DNA of 15,430 nt from Asterionellopsis glacialis. Lineage: Eukaryota > Bacillariophyta > Plagiogrammaphyceae > Rhaphoneidales > Asterionellopsidaceae. The notes under the pieces are model-generated. The model saw nothing but the letters and a program-made list of their open reading frames with translations. It did not search any database and had not been told where the DNA came from. The stretch spans positions 6,835-22,264 of the forward strand of contig WKLE02000235.1 of assembly GCA_014885115.2 (NCBI GenBank). The letters are read 5' to 3'. Position numbers and translations under genes: made by a program. Shown here piece after piece: positions 8,415 through 15,430 of the stretch (within the stretch, counting starts at the first letter, position 1; every line of letters begins with the position of its first letter).

Positions 8415-9848
8415 CTATGCATCTGCAAAAACCATCAACTCCTCCTCTTCTTCAACGACAGCTTCTGCGGGCTCTGCGGGTCCAGCAGCAAGGTATGCTT
8501 CCGGCATCACCGAGGAGTGGTGGTGGGAAATCTTCCATTCACCATCCTCAAACACATACACGAAGGAGTAGCGACCCTTCACCTTTGACCCGTCCACACC
8601 CATTGTGAATTCATACACACCAGCGTCTTGTGCCCAGTTAGTTCCAATGATGATGTCACCCTTGAGAATTTCTCCCTGTGGCATCTTTTGAAGAAAGCTA
8701 TCAAAGTAGTCAGTGATGAGGTCAGGACTGGTCCTGGGAAGGTCTGAAACTGTCGGCAATAGAACAGCCTCCTTGGAATATCTGGCAGCAACCTTGGAAG
8801 AATCAAGGGTGGCAAGGGCGCCATTCCAGAGTTGAAATAGATCGCGAACTTCCTCCTTGGTGATGGCGGTTGGGAGTACACCTTCTGGCATTACGGAAGA
8901 GTGGTGGTGTGAAATCTTCCACTCGCCATCCTCCAAAACGTACACGAAGGAGTAGCGGCCCTTCACTGTAGATCCATCAACTCCCATGGTAAACTCATAA
9001 ATACCTGCGTCTTGTGCCCAGTTGGTGCCCATCACAATCTCTCCCTCCAAGATTTCTCCCTGAGGCTGCTTCAAAAGGAATGCATCGAAGTAGTCCTTGA
9101 TCGACTCATTGTCATAACGAGCTTCGTCAGATACAGTTGGAAGGAGGACAGCCTCTTTGGCGTAACGACTGGCAACAGTTGAAGACTCCCCGGTAGCAAG
9201 GGCATCATTCCATAGCTTGAATAAGTTACGAACTCGTTCCTTTGTCATTGGAGCTGCAATACTAATACCTTCAGGCATGACTGATGAGTGGTGGTGTGCG
9301 ATTTTCCATTCGCCATCTTCGAAGACGTAGCAAAAAGTATAGCGGGCCTTGACTTTCTGGCCATCTGCACCCATGGTGAATTCATAGATGCCGCAATCTT
9401 GGCACCAGTTCACTCCCTTAGAAATTGTTCCTTCGATAATTGTTCCAGATGGTTTCTTCAACAAGAACGCATCGAAATAGTCCTTGATGGAATCAAAATC
9501 TGTGCGGGGGACATCAGAGACAGTTGGAAGAAGGACAGCCTCCTTGGCGTAACGCTTGGCGACAAGCTTCGAGTTTCCAGTTTGAAGAGAGTCATTCCAT
9601 AATTCAAACAAACTGCGAACTTCTTCATCCGAAATTTCTTGAATTGGAACAATGTCCTCCATGTTGACGATGGCCTTCTTTGCTTTTCCCTTGAAAAAGG
9701 AACGAAGACCCATGTTAAGAGCGGTGCCCTGAGCAGCAGGAGCCTGTCCATAGCTCGTTGACCTCACAGAAGGATGTTGTGGAGCAACAAAGGCATCGAT
9801 GCCAGTGGCGAGGGCAACGATCAAACAGGCGGATACAGGAAATCTCAT
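8415..9848 (-). CDS. Plastid-leader protein with three tandem SnoaL-like/CaMKII-association-type domains
   Basis: Predicted 477 residues. Residues 1-19 form a signal peptide ending IDA, then FVAP with Phe20, the motif used for import into diatom plastids; a Ser/Gln/Ala-rich transit region runs to about 45. Three NTF2-fold-like domains follow: 72-193, 201-322 and 329-450. Each has the order LWN, (R)Y(A/S)KEAVLLPTVSD, DYFD.FL, NW.QD.G(I/V)YEFTMG, (F/L)EDGEWKI and HHHSSVMPE. This resembles the CaMKII association-domain/SgcJ-EcaC (DUF4440, SnoaL-like) group common in bacteria. Hand counts give roughly 70-76% identity between repeats, so the triplication looks recent or homogenised. Repeat 1 alone has Cys at 149, 152 and 173, where repeats 2 and 3 have Ala, Ala and Val. 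The C-terminus is acidic (EEEEE, 466-470). The first in-frame ATG is at 9848. Family proteins serve as enzymes or as oligomerisation modules, so the biochemical role here is unknown. An alternative is a stromal scaffold assembled from NTF2-like dimers. Confidence 0.9.
   Translation of the reverse strand: MRFPVSACLIVALATGIDAFVAPQHPSVRSTSYGQAPAAQGTALNMGLRSFFKGKAKKAIVNMEDIVPIQEISDEEVRSLFELWNDSLQTGNSKLVAKRYAKEAVLLPTVSDVPRTDFDSIKDYFDAFLLKKPSGTIIEGTISKGVNWCQDCGIYEFTMGADGQKVKARYTFCYVFEDGEWKIAHHHSSVMPEGISIAAPMTKERVRNLFKLWNDALATGESSTVASRYAKEAVLLPTVSDEARYDNESIKDYFDAFLLKQPQGEILEGEIVMGTNWAQDAGIYEFTMGVDGSTVKGRYSFVYVLEDGEWKISHHHSSVMPEGVLPTAITKEEVRDLFQLWNGALATLDSSKVAARYSKEAVLLPTVSDLPRTSPDLITDYFDSFLQKMPQGEILKGDIIIGTNWAQDAGVYEFTMGVDGSKVKGRYSFVYVFEDGEWKISHHHSSVMPEAYLAAGPAEPAEAVVEEEEELMVFADA
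8499..9635 (-). repeat. Three in-gene repeats, period about 128-129 codons
   Basis: Coding repeats at 9635-9270, 9248-8883 and 8864-8499. The conserved LWN tryptophans fall at residues 84, 213 and 341. The similarity is visible in the DNA as well as the protein, for example the recurring stretch encoding HHHSSVMPE. The linkers are only 7 and 6 residues long. Confidence 0.95.
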
Positions 9849-9931
9849 TGTCAGATCTTCTAAAAACGCTGAAAAAATGAGAGGAAGAGGAAAGGACAAG
9901 TTCTTGTCAAAAAAACTGATGTTGTGCTTGC

Positions 9932-9990
9932 TGACGACAGTTCCAAAAAAAGTAGTGTGACATCACCGGCTGACGTATGTCTGACATCAC
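9932..9990 (-). promoter_or_regulatory. Cluster of TGAC half-sites in the promoter of the triple-domain gene
   Basis: Four TGAC-type sites within 60 bp, 84-143 bases before the ATG: TGACGA at 9932, TGACATCAC at 9958, TGACGT at 9971 and a second exact TGACATCAC at 9982. The two 9-base repeats flank TGACGT and are 24 bp apart. TGACGT is the core of the cAMP/CO2-responsive elements of diatom carbonic anhydrase promoters, which are bound by bZIP factors. The role here is inferred. Confidence 0.4.
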
Positions 9991-10043
9991 GCATTGTAAG
10001 TTAGGAAGGATGACAGTAATTTTTTGGTACGTTTCTTGTTCTT

Positions 10044-10058
10044 GATGGTTGAACCATC
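10044..10058. repeat. 15-base palindrome GATGGTT-G-AACCATC
   Basis: Perfect 7-base arms around one G, about 196 bases before the triple-domain gene's ATG. Its core GTTGAAC is the reverse complement of the core (GTTCAAC) of the palindrome at 5918-5938. Confidence 0.7.
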
Positions 10059-10476
10059 CCAGGATAAGAATCTAAAAAAATAATTTTCTGCGTCATCATC
10101 ATACAATATATATGACACACACAGGCTTATTATTGAGTTAAGATTGTTGCTGTAAAAGGCCTATTTTTGCAACAAAAAATGCAAGCTTTTAACTTTCCAC
10201 TTTTGGCCATTTTTTGTGCTACCGACTGCTGTCAAATTTGTGGTATTTCTTGGCAATAATCAGCTACTTTCGTGATTTTGGGACAATGGCATTGTATCTA
10301 TTTTTGAATGACAATTGCAAAAATTAAAACTTGTTTCTATAAATTCATTCTACATAGGACTTTGTGGTGGTCTATTTATTTTTAACAATTTGTTTTTTCA
10401 GGCATCATGGAGAGGGTTGTAATCCGCCCCCCCAAAAAAAATGATGCCCATTGGCATATACTTGACTCGGTCACAA

Positions 10477-10484
10477 TGACGTCA
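10477..10484. promoter_or_regulatory. CRE palindrome TGACGTCA
   Basis: Second perfect TGACGTCA in the window, about 630 bases before the ATG of the triple-domain gene. It is followed 12 bases later on the plus strand by TATAAA-like sequence (10496-10508). No plus-strand gene follows, so it may act on the minus-strand gene or be chance. Confidence 0.25.
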
Positions 10485-11203
10485 AAGATCCTTTTTATAA
10501 AGTTATAAAGAAGTACTCATATAACCAATGGTAAAATTCAACAAACAACTATGTGGAAATGCTGCATGATAGATTGTTACTCCTTAAGTTTGGTAAATGT
10601 GTTGAACAAAATTTGTCTTATTTTTGTTTTTTTATGCTGACATTGACATTTCAACTAATTCATTTTCCTTCTCTTCATATTGAATAACAGGAGTAAAAAT
10701 TAGTGCTATATGTTTTTTTTTCGTCTGGTATTTATAGTTTACAATTTGACACCCATCTGCAGCACTTTGGACCCATCCGTCCAAATGCTCCTCAGTCACT
10801 ATGAACATAACAACTAGTTTGACACTATTATATTGATTAGTAGAATATGCAACGACAAAGCAAATTACAGTCCTCAGATTTTGCATCAAGTACATGTGAT
10901 ATTACAAATGAAAAAGAAAGAAAGCAATTGACCAATGTTACAATCTATGACACACTTGCTTTGGAAGACCACCCATCTCTCTTCAACAAGGATGAGTGGA
11001 AACTCTCGTGAAAGCAAACCATCCTAGTTCACCACAATAAAACTTTTTAAAAGTACTTTAATTGGTTTTTTTTTTTCAATCCAAGATTTATCTTCTCAAG
11101 TTTCAACTTGAATTCCTTGTATATCTAATTTTAGACAACCGGAGGAGACTGCTTGGTTATTTTAGAATATTGTCTGTGTAAAGAAAATTGCAATCAGCAA
11201 TGA

Positions 11204-12151
11204 TTACTCCTTTGCCTCAGGAGGTACAAATGATCTGGTTCCCTTCAGAAAGGCAGTCCATGCACCAATCGCAAATGATCCTGACCGTCCTAGATTGGGC
11301 TCAGGCGTGCGGTCCAGAAAAGAAGGACTTTTCAGAGTTTGATCCCAGCAGTTTTCCCATAGATAACGCACCGCCACTTCCGAACCAACCAAAGTGATGT
11401 TATCATTCATTAAAACGGGTAATTTGTCACTTTTTGTTGGAGGAGGATTTACTGTACCATTTCCTGCGGAAATGCTCAGATAGGGAATTTCTAACGTACA
11501 TAATACCTCGCGAACTAAACGTGATTCAGGACAACCCTCAGCTTGGTACAGTACGAAGCAATCATCATCTCCGGATTCAAATGCAACTTTTAATTTGGAT
11601 GGCGTTCGCATGATCCCACAACTTGGCCATGGTCTGAAAAATGATGGTCCCGCGAGGAGTAAGAATCGCAGAGGAAAAGGGATTCGATCTGAGCTGACGA
11701 TCTGATCCGGTCGTCGACGAGTAGTAGAGGTTTGCTCAACAGTCTTTCCATATGTTTTCCACAAATGTTGAATGATTTCATAACTTTGGTATATTACTTG
11801 TTTTTCGTTGGTGGAGTCAACTAGAAGCGGAAACGTGAGGTCGTCTCTATCATGAGCACGACTCAAGTGCCTGAGAGCTTCGGGGCGAAATCGTGACTCT
11901 GAAGAAAACGCTCCTTCAGCGAGAATGGTTTGCCGAGGGCAAGGGCGAATATGAGCATTTAAGTCTAGCAATGTCATATGCTCGCGGACTATTCGACACC
12001 ACGGTGATGCCTCGTAATCATATAGAGTGAGATGGTGTGGAGGAGGAGATACATTCTCGGTTCTCGGTGCAATCGCTCTTGCTGCATCAAAGCGAATTTT
12101 GCTTGCACAAGTGGATGCAAGAACATCGATTCGATGAAGAATTCGTTTCAT
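11204..12151 (-). CDS. Tandem GST-N/thioredoxin-fold protein
   Basis: Predicted 315 residues with two thioredoxin-like GST N-terminal domains and no GST C-terminal helical domain. Domain 1 is about 41-135: LTLYDYEASPWCR..VRE, a cis-Pro region FPLLVD (P108) and YQSYEIIQHLW. Domain 2 is about 198-268: FVLYQAEGCPESRLVREVL, LPVLM (P245) and VGSEVAVRYLW. The pair, the VRE motif after the active site and the phrase RPCPR recall plant and cyanobacterial plastid proteins of the Arabidopsis At5g03880 type, whose function is poorly known. The expected CPxC-like motifs are split: SPWC (49-52) in domain 1 and CPES (207-210) in domain 2, so each keeps one cysteine in a different position. The N-terminus (MKRILHRID...SKIRFDAARAI) is Arg/Lys-rich and could be a mitochondrial presequence. 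ATG 12151 is the first in-frame ATG; its context is weak (T at -3), and an upstream exon is possible. A glutathione- or redox-linked role is inferred. Confidence 0.85.
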   Translation of the reverse strand: MKRILHRIDVLASTCASKIRFDAARAIAPRTENVSPPPHHLTLYDYEASPWCRIVREHMTLLDLNAHIRPCPRQTILAEGAFSSESRFRPEALRHLSRAHDRDDLTFPLLVDSTNEKQVIYQSYEIIQHLWKTYGKTVEQTSTTRRRPDQIVSSDRIPFPLRFLLLAGPSFFRPWPSCGIMRTPSKLKVAFESGDDDCFVLYQAEGCPESRLVREVLCTLEIPYLSISAGNGTVNPPPTKSDKLPVLMNDNITLVGSEVAVRYLWENCWDQTLKSPSFLDRTPEPNLGRSGSFAIGAWTAFLKGTRSFVPPEAKE

Positions 12152-13123
12152 TGAAGATACTTCAGTTTCTACGTAGCAATAGGGCGGTCGCAAGGTCCAA
12201 GGCTTAGGATTTGTGCCTTTGTAGCATGAGGCATGGTGCTGTGCCGTTCTTTGTTCATTGCCCCTTGGACGGATGCCACCTCAACTTGGGAAAATATTGT
12301 TCCTGCCGCAGTCAGTGGAGAAGAAAAAATAATTATTAGCTTCTGACAATCCATCAAGCAGACAAATTCACCAACGACTTTCTATAGTCTACCAGGTCAG
12401 TAACAGATGATAGTCTGACGTGAGATAGACTAACTCTATTCAGTATCCTACATAGCACCCTGCCTGGTTCTGTACTTGGTTACTAGGACCTACGGATTTA
12501 GACAAAGTATGACCGACGTACTAAGGGATCATATTAATTATACTGTACCAGGTTCATGTAATCGGTAGGGGTATTACTATCAGTACCGATGAAAAGTTGG
12601 GACGCCTCCAATTAGGACCATTTAATTATCTAAAAAATTCAACAATTACATATTGCATGCGGATCTATTTCCAAAGCTATTGAAGAATCAAATATAATAT
12701 ATTACGCAATAAGTAGGCTCGGGGTTCGCGTTCCGTCTATAAGTTAGATTATTTTCGTACAGGTACCTGCCGCTGGTACAAGTGGAATGATTGGATTTCG
12801 CATTTCGCTGCTTCTCTTGTTCTCTAGCTAGCTCTCTAGAGTAGGTCCTACCGGCGATTTGAAATGCAGTAGTTAGAAACTGAATCATCCAATCCCTCTC
12901 AACAATCTCATTTCGATGCGACAGCCAAATGCTGGCTTGCTAGACTAGTCTCTCTTTCATCATTGTCCTTGTACCCTTTGGGGAAGGACTGCCCAAAAGT
13001 AACGAAAGGAGGTCGCAACCACAATAATTGCAGCGAAAAAGTACCCCACGCGAGAAAGAAAAAAAATTGATCAAGAACACAAGAAAATTCCCCAAAGAAG
13101 CAGGACAGTATAATAATATAAAA
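12152..13123. other. Divergent intergenic region between the GST-N and HD-domain genes
   Basis: About 970 bp likely holding both promoters. It contains TGACGT at 12416-12421 inside a short inverted repeat (AGTCT 12412-12416, AGACT 12427-12431), ATCGGTA/TACCGAT arms at 12561-12567 and 12584-12590, the 10-base palindrome CAGGTACCTG at 12760-12769, and GTAGG/CCTAC around 12841-12851. Composition between 12360 and 12600 looks less AT-rich than neighbouring intergenic DNA. No gene or RNA was recognised. Confidence 0.55.
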
Positions 13124-15394
13124 ATGAAAACGACAAACAATCCTAACAAGCATCATGATGAGCAACAGCATCAGTCTTGCGTGGCAATAAAGACAAAATC
13201 AACAATAAGGAGGCGTCAATCATGGATCTCCATCTTGATTCAAGTATTATTATTGCCGTTGCAATGTACAGCAACAATAATCATCACGTTGAATTTATTT
13301 CTTGCATTACATACAACCACACAAGCATTTGGAATTCATCATTCATCACATGCAACAACAACAAATAATCAGCATAAACAAAAGATTTGGAATAATGCTA
13401 ATTTTGATGTGACATCAACGACTCAAATGAATCATTGTAAAAGTAGTCAGACGGTGGAGAACGATACCATGTTTGGGGTTTCTACAGCCGAAGAAGAAGA
13501 ATACCCTAATCAAACTTCTGCAAAACAAAAAAAAGAATATTATCTGACACAATTGACAAATTTATTTCAGTCATCCTTATCCAAACTGTTGTTGAATGAC
13601 AGCAACAGTGGCAATCACATGGACGAACATACAATACAACATCATTCACAACGGTATGCTCAATTTGTGTATGAAAGTATGAGTAATCGTGGACGTTATT
13701 TTCATAATGTACAACATGTATTGAATGTTCTCACTCCGTACTTTCAAGATCAGCAACAGGGACCATCCATAAGCGATAATAATAACAACAGCAGCAATGT
13801 TATTGTTATTCCAAATGATGATCCACTCTTGATTCTTTCAGTATTGTTTCATGATGTCGTATATTATTCCATTGATCATGGTGGTGTATCCAAGGACCAA
13901 ATGGAATTATTACAAGAATTGATTATTGCAGTTTATCCTTCTCCTCAAGATTCATATCCAACTGAAGTGTACTACACACTATCACCCAAGATATGGTCGT
14001 CGTCTTCTGCACCACTTTTTCGTACAATCGCCAAGATATATGGTTACAACGACAAAGACGATAACGACCATGACAACAATGTTGAACCATTGACAAATGA
14101 ATTTGTTTCGGCACTGTGTGCGGCTAAATTGCTACAAAATATACTGTCTGATTCTCAAATACTTGAAATTGTAATTGCTATTGCTGCTACCATACCCTTT
14201 CAACCCATACTACATGACAAGGGACCTTTGGATCGATTGTTTGATCGACTTGTACAATTACTTGTACCGCTCAACATGCCCCAACAAGAAGAACCACAAA
14301 AACAACAACAACAACAACAATTGGAGAAGCTCCTCTTTACGCAAGACCAATGTCATAAGGCTGTCCAACGCGCTGCCAAATTAGCGTCATGGGATTTAGG
14401 TAATTTAGCAACCCCGTCCTTTTTAGATTTTTGCTATACCTTGATACCTGAAACCAATAGAGCCTTTCAAAAAGTTGTAGCAGTGGTCAATCCACAAGAT
14501 GACAATGATGATTGTATTATCAATTACAATTACAACTACAACTACCACACAAACTCCTATTCCTATACCTTTTATGACTATTACAAGGCAATCTATGGAC
14601 AATATAAATTCTTTCACTTTTTAACAGTGGAACATATATTTCCTACCTTTGGTGGAATACCTGCCAATGTACAAGAGTTAGAAACATTGGCGAGGCGTAA
14701 TTTTCGTATGGGTGTGGATTATATGGCATGTAAAGTATTAAGTGCATCTATTTTATGTGCCTTGGAGGAACTTACATCCACAACATCCACAGCTACAACA
14801 ACAACAACAACAGCAACAAAACAGGATAGTAGTAGTAGTGGATCCTCCGTTGCCGAATTCTTTGGTATCTCACCTACTGCCGTGGTGGACGAGGACTACA
14901 ATAACAATGACATCAACAACCACTTCTCTATCAATTTACTTCCAACCGTACAGCCAACTCGTTCTTCCTCCTCCGATGATACCACCACCACCAACAATAA
15001 CGATGATGAATTTGATTGGGAAGTATATGAACATTTGAATAACGGTCCACCCAAATCTCAATTTATATGGTTTGATGTACCACAATCCCAATTAGCTACT
15101 AATTTGTATGTGACACTTGGTCGTACCCAAATTCACAAATTAGTACAAGAATATTGTTGTTCCTCTTCCTCATCGCCATCACCCTTCTCCTCTTCCTCCC
15201 CAACTACTAATGCTACAAAGAAAGAGAAGGACAATCGTCTTGAACTACTGCATGCGTTACCACAATCATTTGTTCAAGATCTCATACAACGATTGATACA
15301 TACTATTCGATCTAAAGCACGAGCAGATAAGTTTGCAATACTACTCCAAAATGAATTTCATAATAATGATGATACTAAGATGGAGAGCAGATGA
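13124..15394 (+). CDS. Predicted HD-superfamily metal-dependent phosphohydrolase with plastid-type leader
   Basis: Predicted 756 residues. Residues 1-33 are polar and basic (RRR at 29-31). A hydrophobic stretch runs from 34 to about 62, then TTQA/FGIHH at 65-73, a Phe-type plastid import motif, so a bipartite leader with a long n-region or a signal anchor is likely. The recognisable core is YESMSNRGRYFHNVQHVLNVL (start 183; H194 and H198) and LSVLFHDVVYY (H243-D244), followed by IAIAATIPF, the order seen in predicted HD phosphohydrolases of the COG4339 type (metal-binding H...HD). The ARRNFRMGVDYMACKVL segment (523-539) lies in the C-terminal helical part. The core is broken by low-complexity inserts: Q6 (394-399), Asn/Asp stretches, NYNYNYNY (467-474), poly-Thr (556-563) and Ser runs (615-618, 680-692), making it far longer than bacterial relatives of roughly 200 residues. 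The ATG at 13124 has A at -3. The substrate is unknown. The C-terminal half (about 580-756) could include a separate unrecognised domain. Confidence 0.85.
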   Translation: MKTTNNPNKHHDEQQHQSCVAIKTKSTIRRRQSWISILIQVLLLPLQCTATIIITLNLFLALHTTTQAFGIHHSSHATTTNNQHKQKIWNNANFDVTSTTQMNHCKSSQTVENDTMFGVSTAEEEEYPNQTSAKQKKEYYLTQLTNLFQSSLSKLLLNDSNSGNHMDEHTIQHHSQRYAQFVYESMSNRGRYFHNVQHVLNVLTPYFQDQQQGPSISDNNNNSSNVIVIPNDDPLLILSVLFHDVVYYSIDHGGVSKDQMELLQELIIAVYPSPQDSYPTEVYYTLSPKIWSSSSAPLFRTIAKIYGYNDKDDNDHDNNVEPLTNEFVSALCAAKLLQNILSDSQILEIVIAIAATIPFQPILHDKGPLDRLFDRLVQLLVPLNMPQQEEPQKQQQQQQLEKLLFTQDQCHKAVQRAAKLASWDLGNLATPSFLDFCYTLIPETNRAFQKVVAVVNPQDDNDDCIINYNYNYNYHTNSYSYTFYDYYKAIYGQYKFFHFLTVEHIFPTFGGIPANVQELETLARRNFRMGVDYMACKVLSASILCALEELTSTTSTATTTTTTATKQDSSSSGSSVAEFFGISPTAVVDEDYNNNDINNHFSINLLPTVQPTRSSSSDDTTTTNNNDDEFDWEVYEHLNNGPPKSQFIWFDVPQSQLATNLYVTLGRTQIHKLVQEYCCSSSSSPSPFSSSSPTTNATKKEKDNRLELLHALPQSFVQDLIQRLIHTIRSKARADKFAILLQNEFHNNDDTKMESR

Positions 15395-15430
15395 AAAAGT
15401 TGAAACGTAGAGTATACGAGTACAAGTTGT
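15395..15430. other. Start of the 3' region after the HD-domain gene
   Basis: Only 36 bases remain after the TGA stop. Nothing can be called in them. Confidence 0.5.

Larger units (their letters stand above)
9849..11203. other. Intergenic region: upstream of the triple-domain gene, downstream of the GST-N gene
   Basis: About 1.35 kb between two minus-strand genes. The part next to 9848 holds a pyrimidine-rich leader on the gene strand, with an acceptor-like ...TTTTTTCAG near 9873, and the TGAC cluster at 9932-9990. Further out are a palindrome at 10044-10058 and a CRE site at 10477-10484. A small minus-strand frame with ATG at 10895 (87 codons, to 10632) has no recognisable motif and is not called. 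The rest is AT-rich with T and A runs. Confidence 0.6.

Noticed and set aside
9288..9602. Plus-strand frame opposite the triple-domain gene
   Set aside because: It is the antisense shadow of a repeat-containing coding region.
10632..10895. Minus-strand 87-codon frame with ATG
   Set aside because: No recognisable family, lies in AT-rich DNA between two genes, and has no context support.
12719..12736. GGGTTCGCGTTCC resembling a tRNA T-arm
   Set aside because: No matching cloverleaf partners upstream; the stem is imperfect.
1..15430. General enrichment of TGACGT-type sites
   Set aside because: About eight hexamers are present, close to the roughly seven expected at this base composition, so only the local cluster and the two 8-base palindromes were kept.
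1..15430. Bacterial features: operons, Shine-Dalgarno sites, CRISPR, insertion sequences
   Set aside because: Gene spacing, eukaryotic leaders and low-complexity proteins point to a nuclear genome; no terminal inverted repeats with transposase and no spaced repeat array were found.

Overview
The window looks like nuclear DNA of a photosynthetic stramenopile, most likely a diatom. Two of the five genes have N-termini in the form of a secondary-plastid bipartite leader: a hydrophobic signal peptide ending in Ala, then Phe at the first mature position, as in the 'ASAFAP' motif (IDA/FVAP at 9792-9788 and TQA/FGIH near 13325). A third has a weaker version (TNA/FSF). All five reading frames are uninterrupted, intergenic DNA is AT-rich with homopolymer runs and microsatellites, and the proteins carry runs of S, T, N, Q and D. 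No operon-like packing, ribosome binding sites, mobile-element genes or CRISPR arrays were seen. The species cannot be told from the sequence.

Layout, left to right. 1-1005: non-coding, with a (CTGT)6 microsatellite and a palindromic TGCGTCACGCA site 118 bp before the first gene. 1006-2871 (+): M17 leucyl-aminopeptidase, NPEPL1-like, with every metal ligand and catalytic residue of the family at the correct spacing. 2872-5914: a 3-kb stretch with no convincing gene but with two kinds of diverged local duplication. 5915-7525 (+): a largely disordered protein with a predicted myristoyl/palmitoyl anchor (MGQCST) and one folded-looking core of unknown function. 7526-8414: shared 3' region of convergent genes. 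8415-9848 (-): a plastid-leader protein made of three tandem SnoaL-like/CaMKII-association-type domains. 9849-11203: upstream DNA of that gene, with a cluster of TGAC half-sites and a CRE palindrome. 11204-12151 (-): a protein with two GST-N/thioredoxin-fold domains, each keeping a different one of the two active-site cysteines. 12152-13123: divergent intergenic region. 13124-15394 (+): a predicted HD-superfamily metal-dependent phosphohydrolase with a long signal-anchor/plastid-type leader and many low-complexity insertions.

The genes do not form an evident pathway. They sit as independent transcription units on both strands (+, +, -, -, +). A loose theme is plastid or organelle protein maintenance (peptidase, thioredoxin-fold protein, triple-domain plastid protein), but that is inference from leaders, not from the gene order. 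The most unusual items are the triple-repeat plastid protein with a CxxC present only in its first repeat, the split-cysteine tandem thioredoxin-fold protein, and the lipid-anchor protein whose start codon abuts a near-perfect palindrome. Starts given here are the first in-frame ATG. In four of the five genes the frame stays open further upstream but contains no ATG there.
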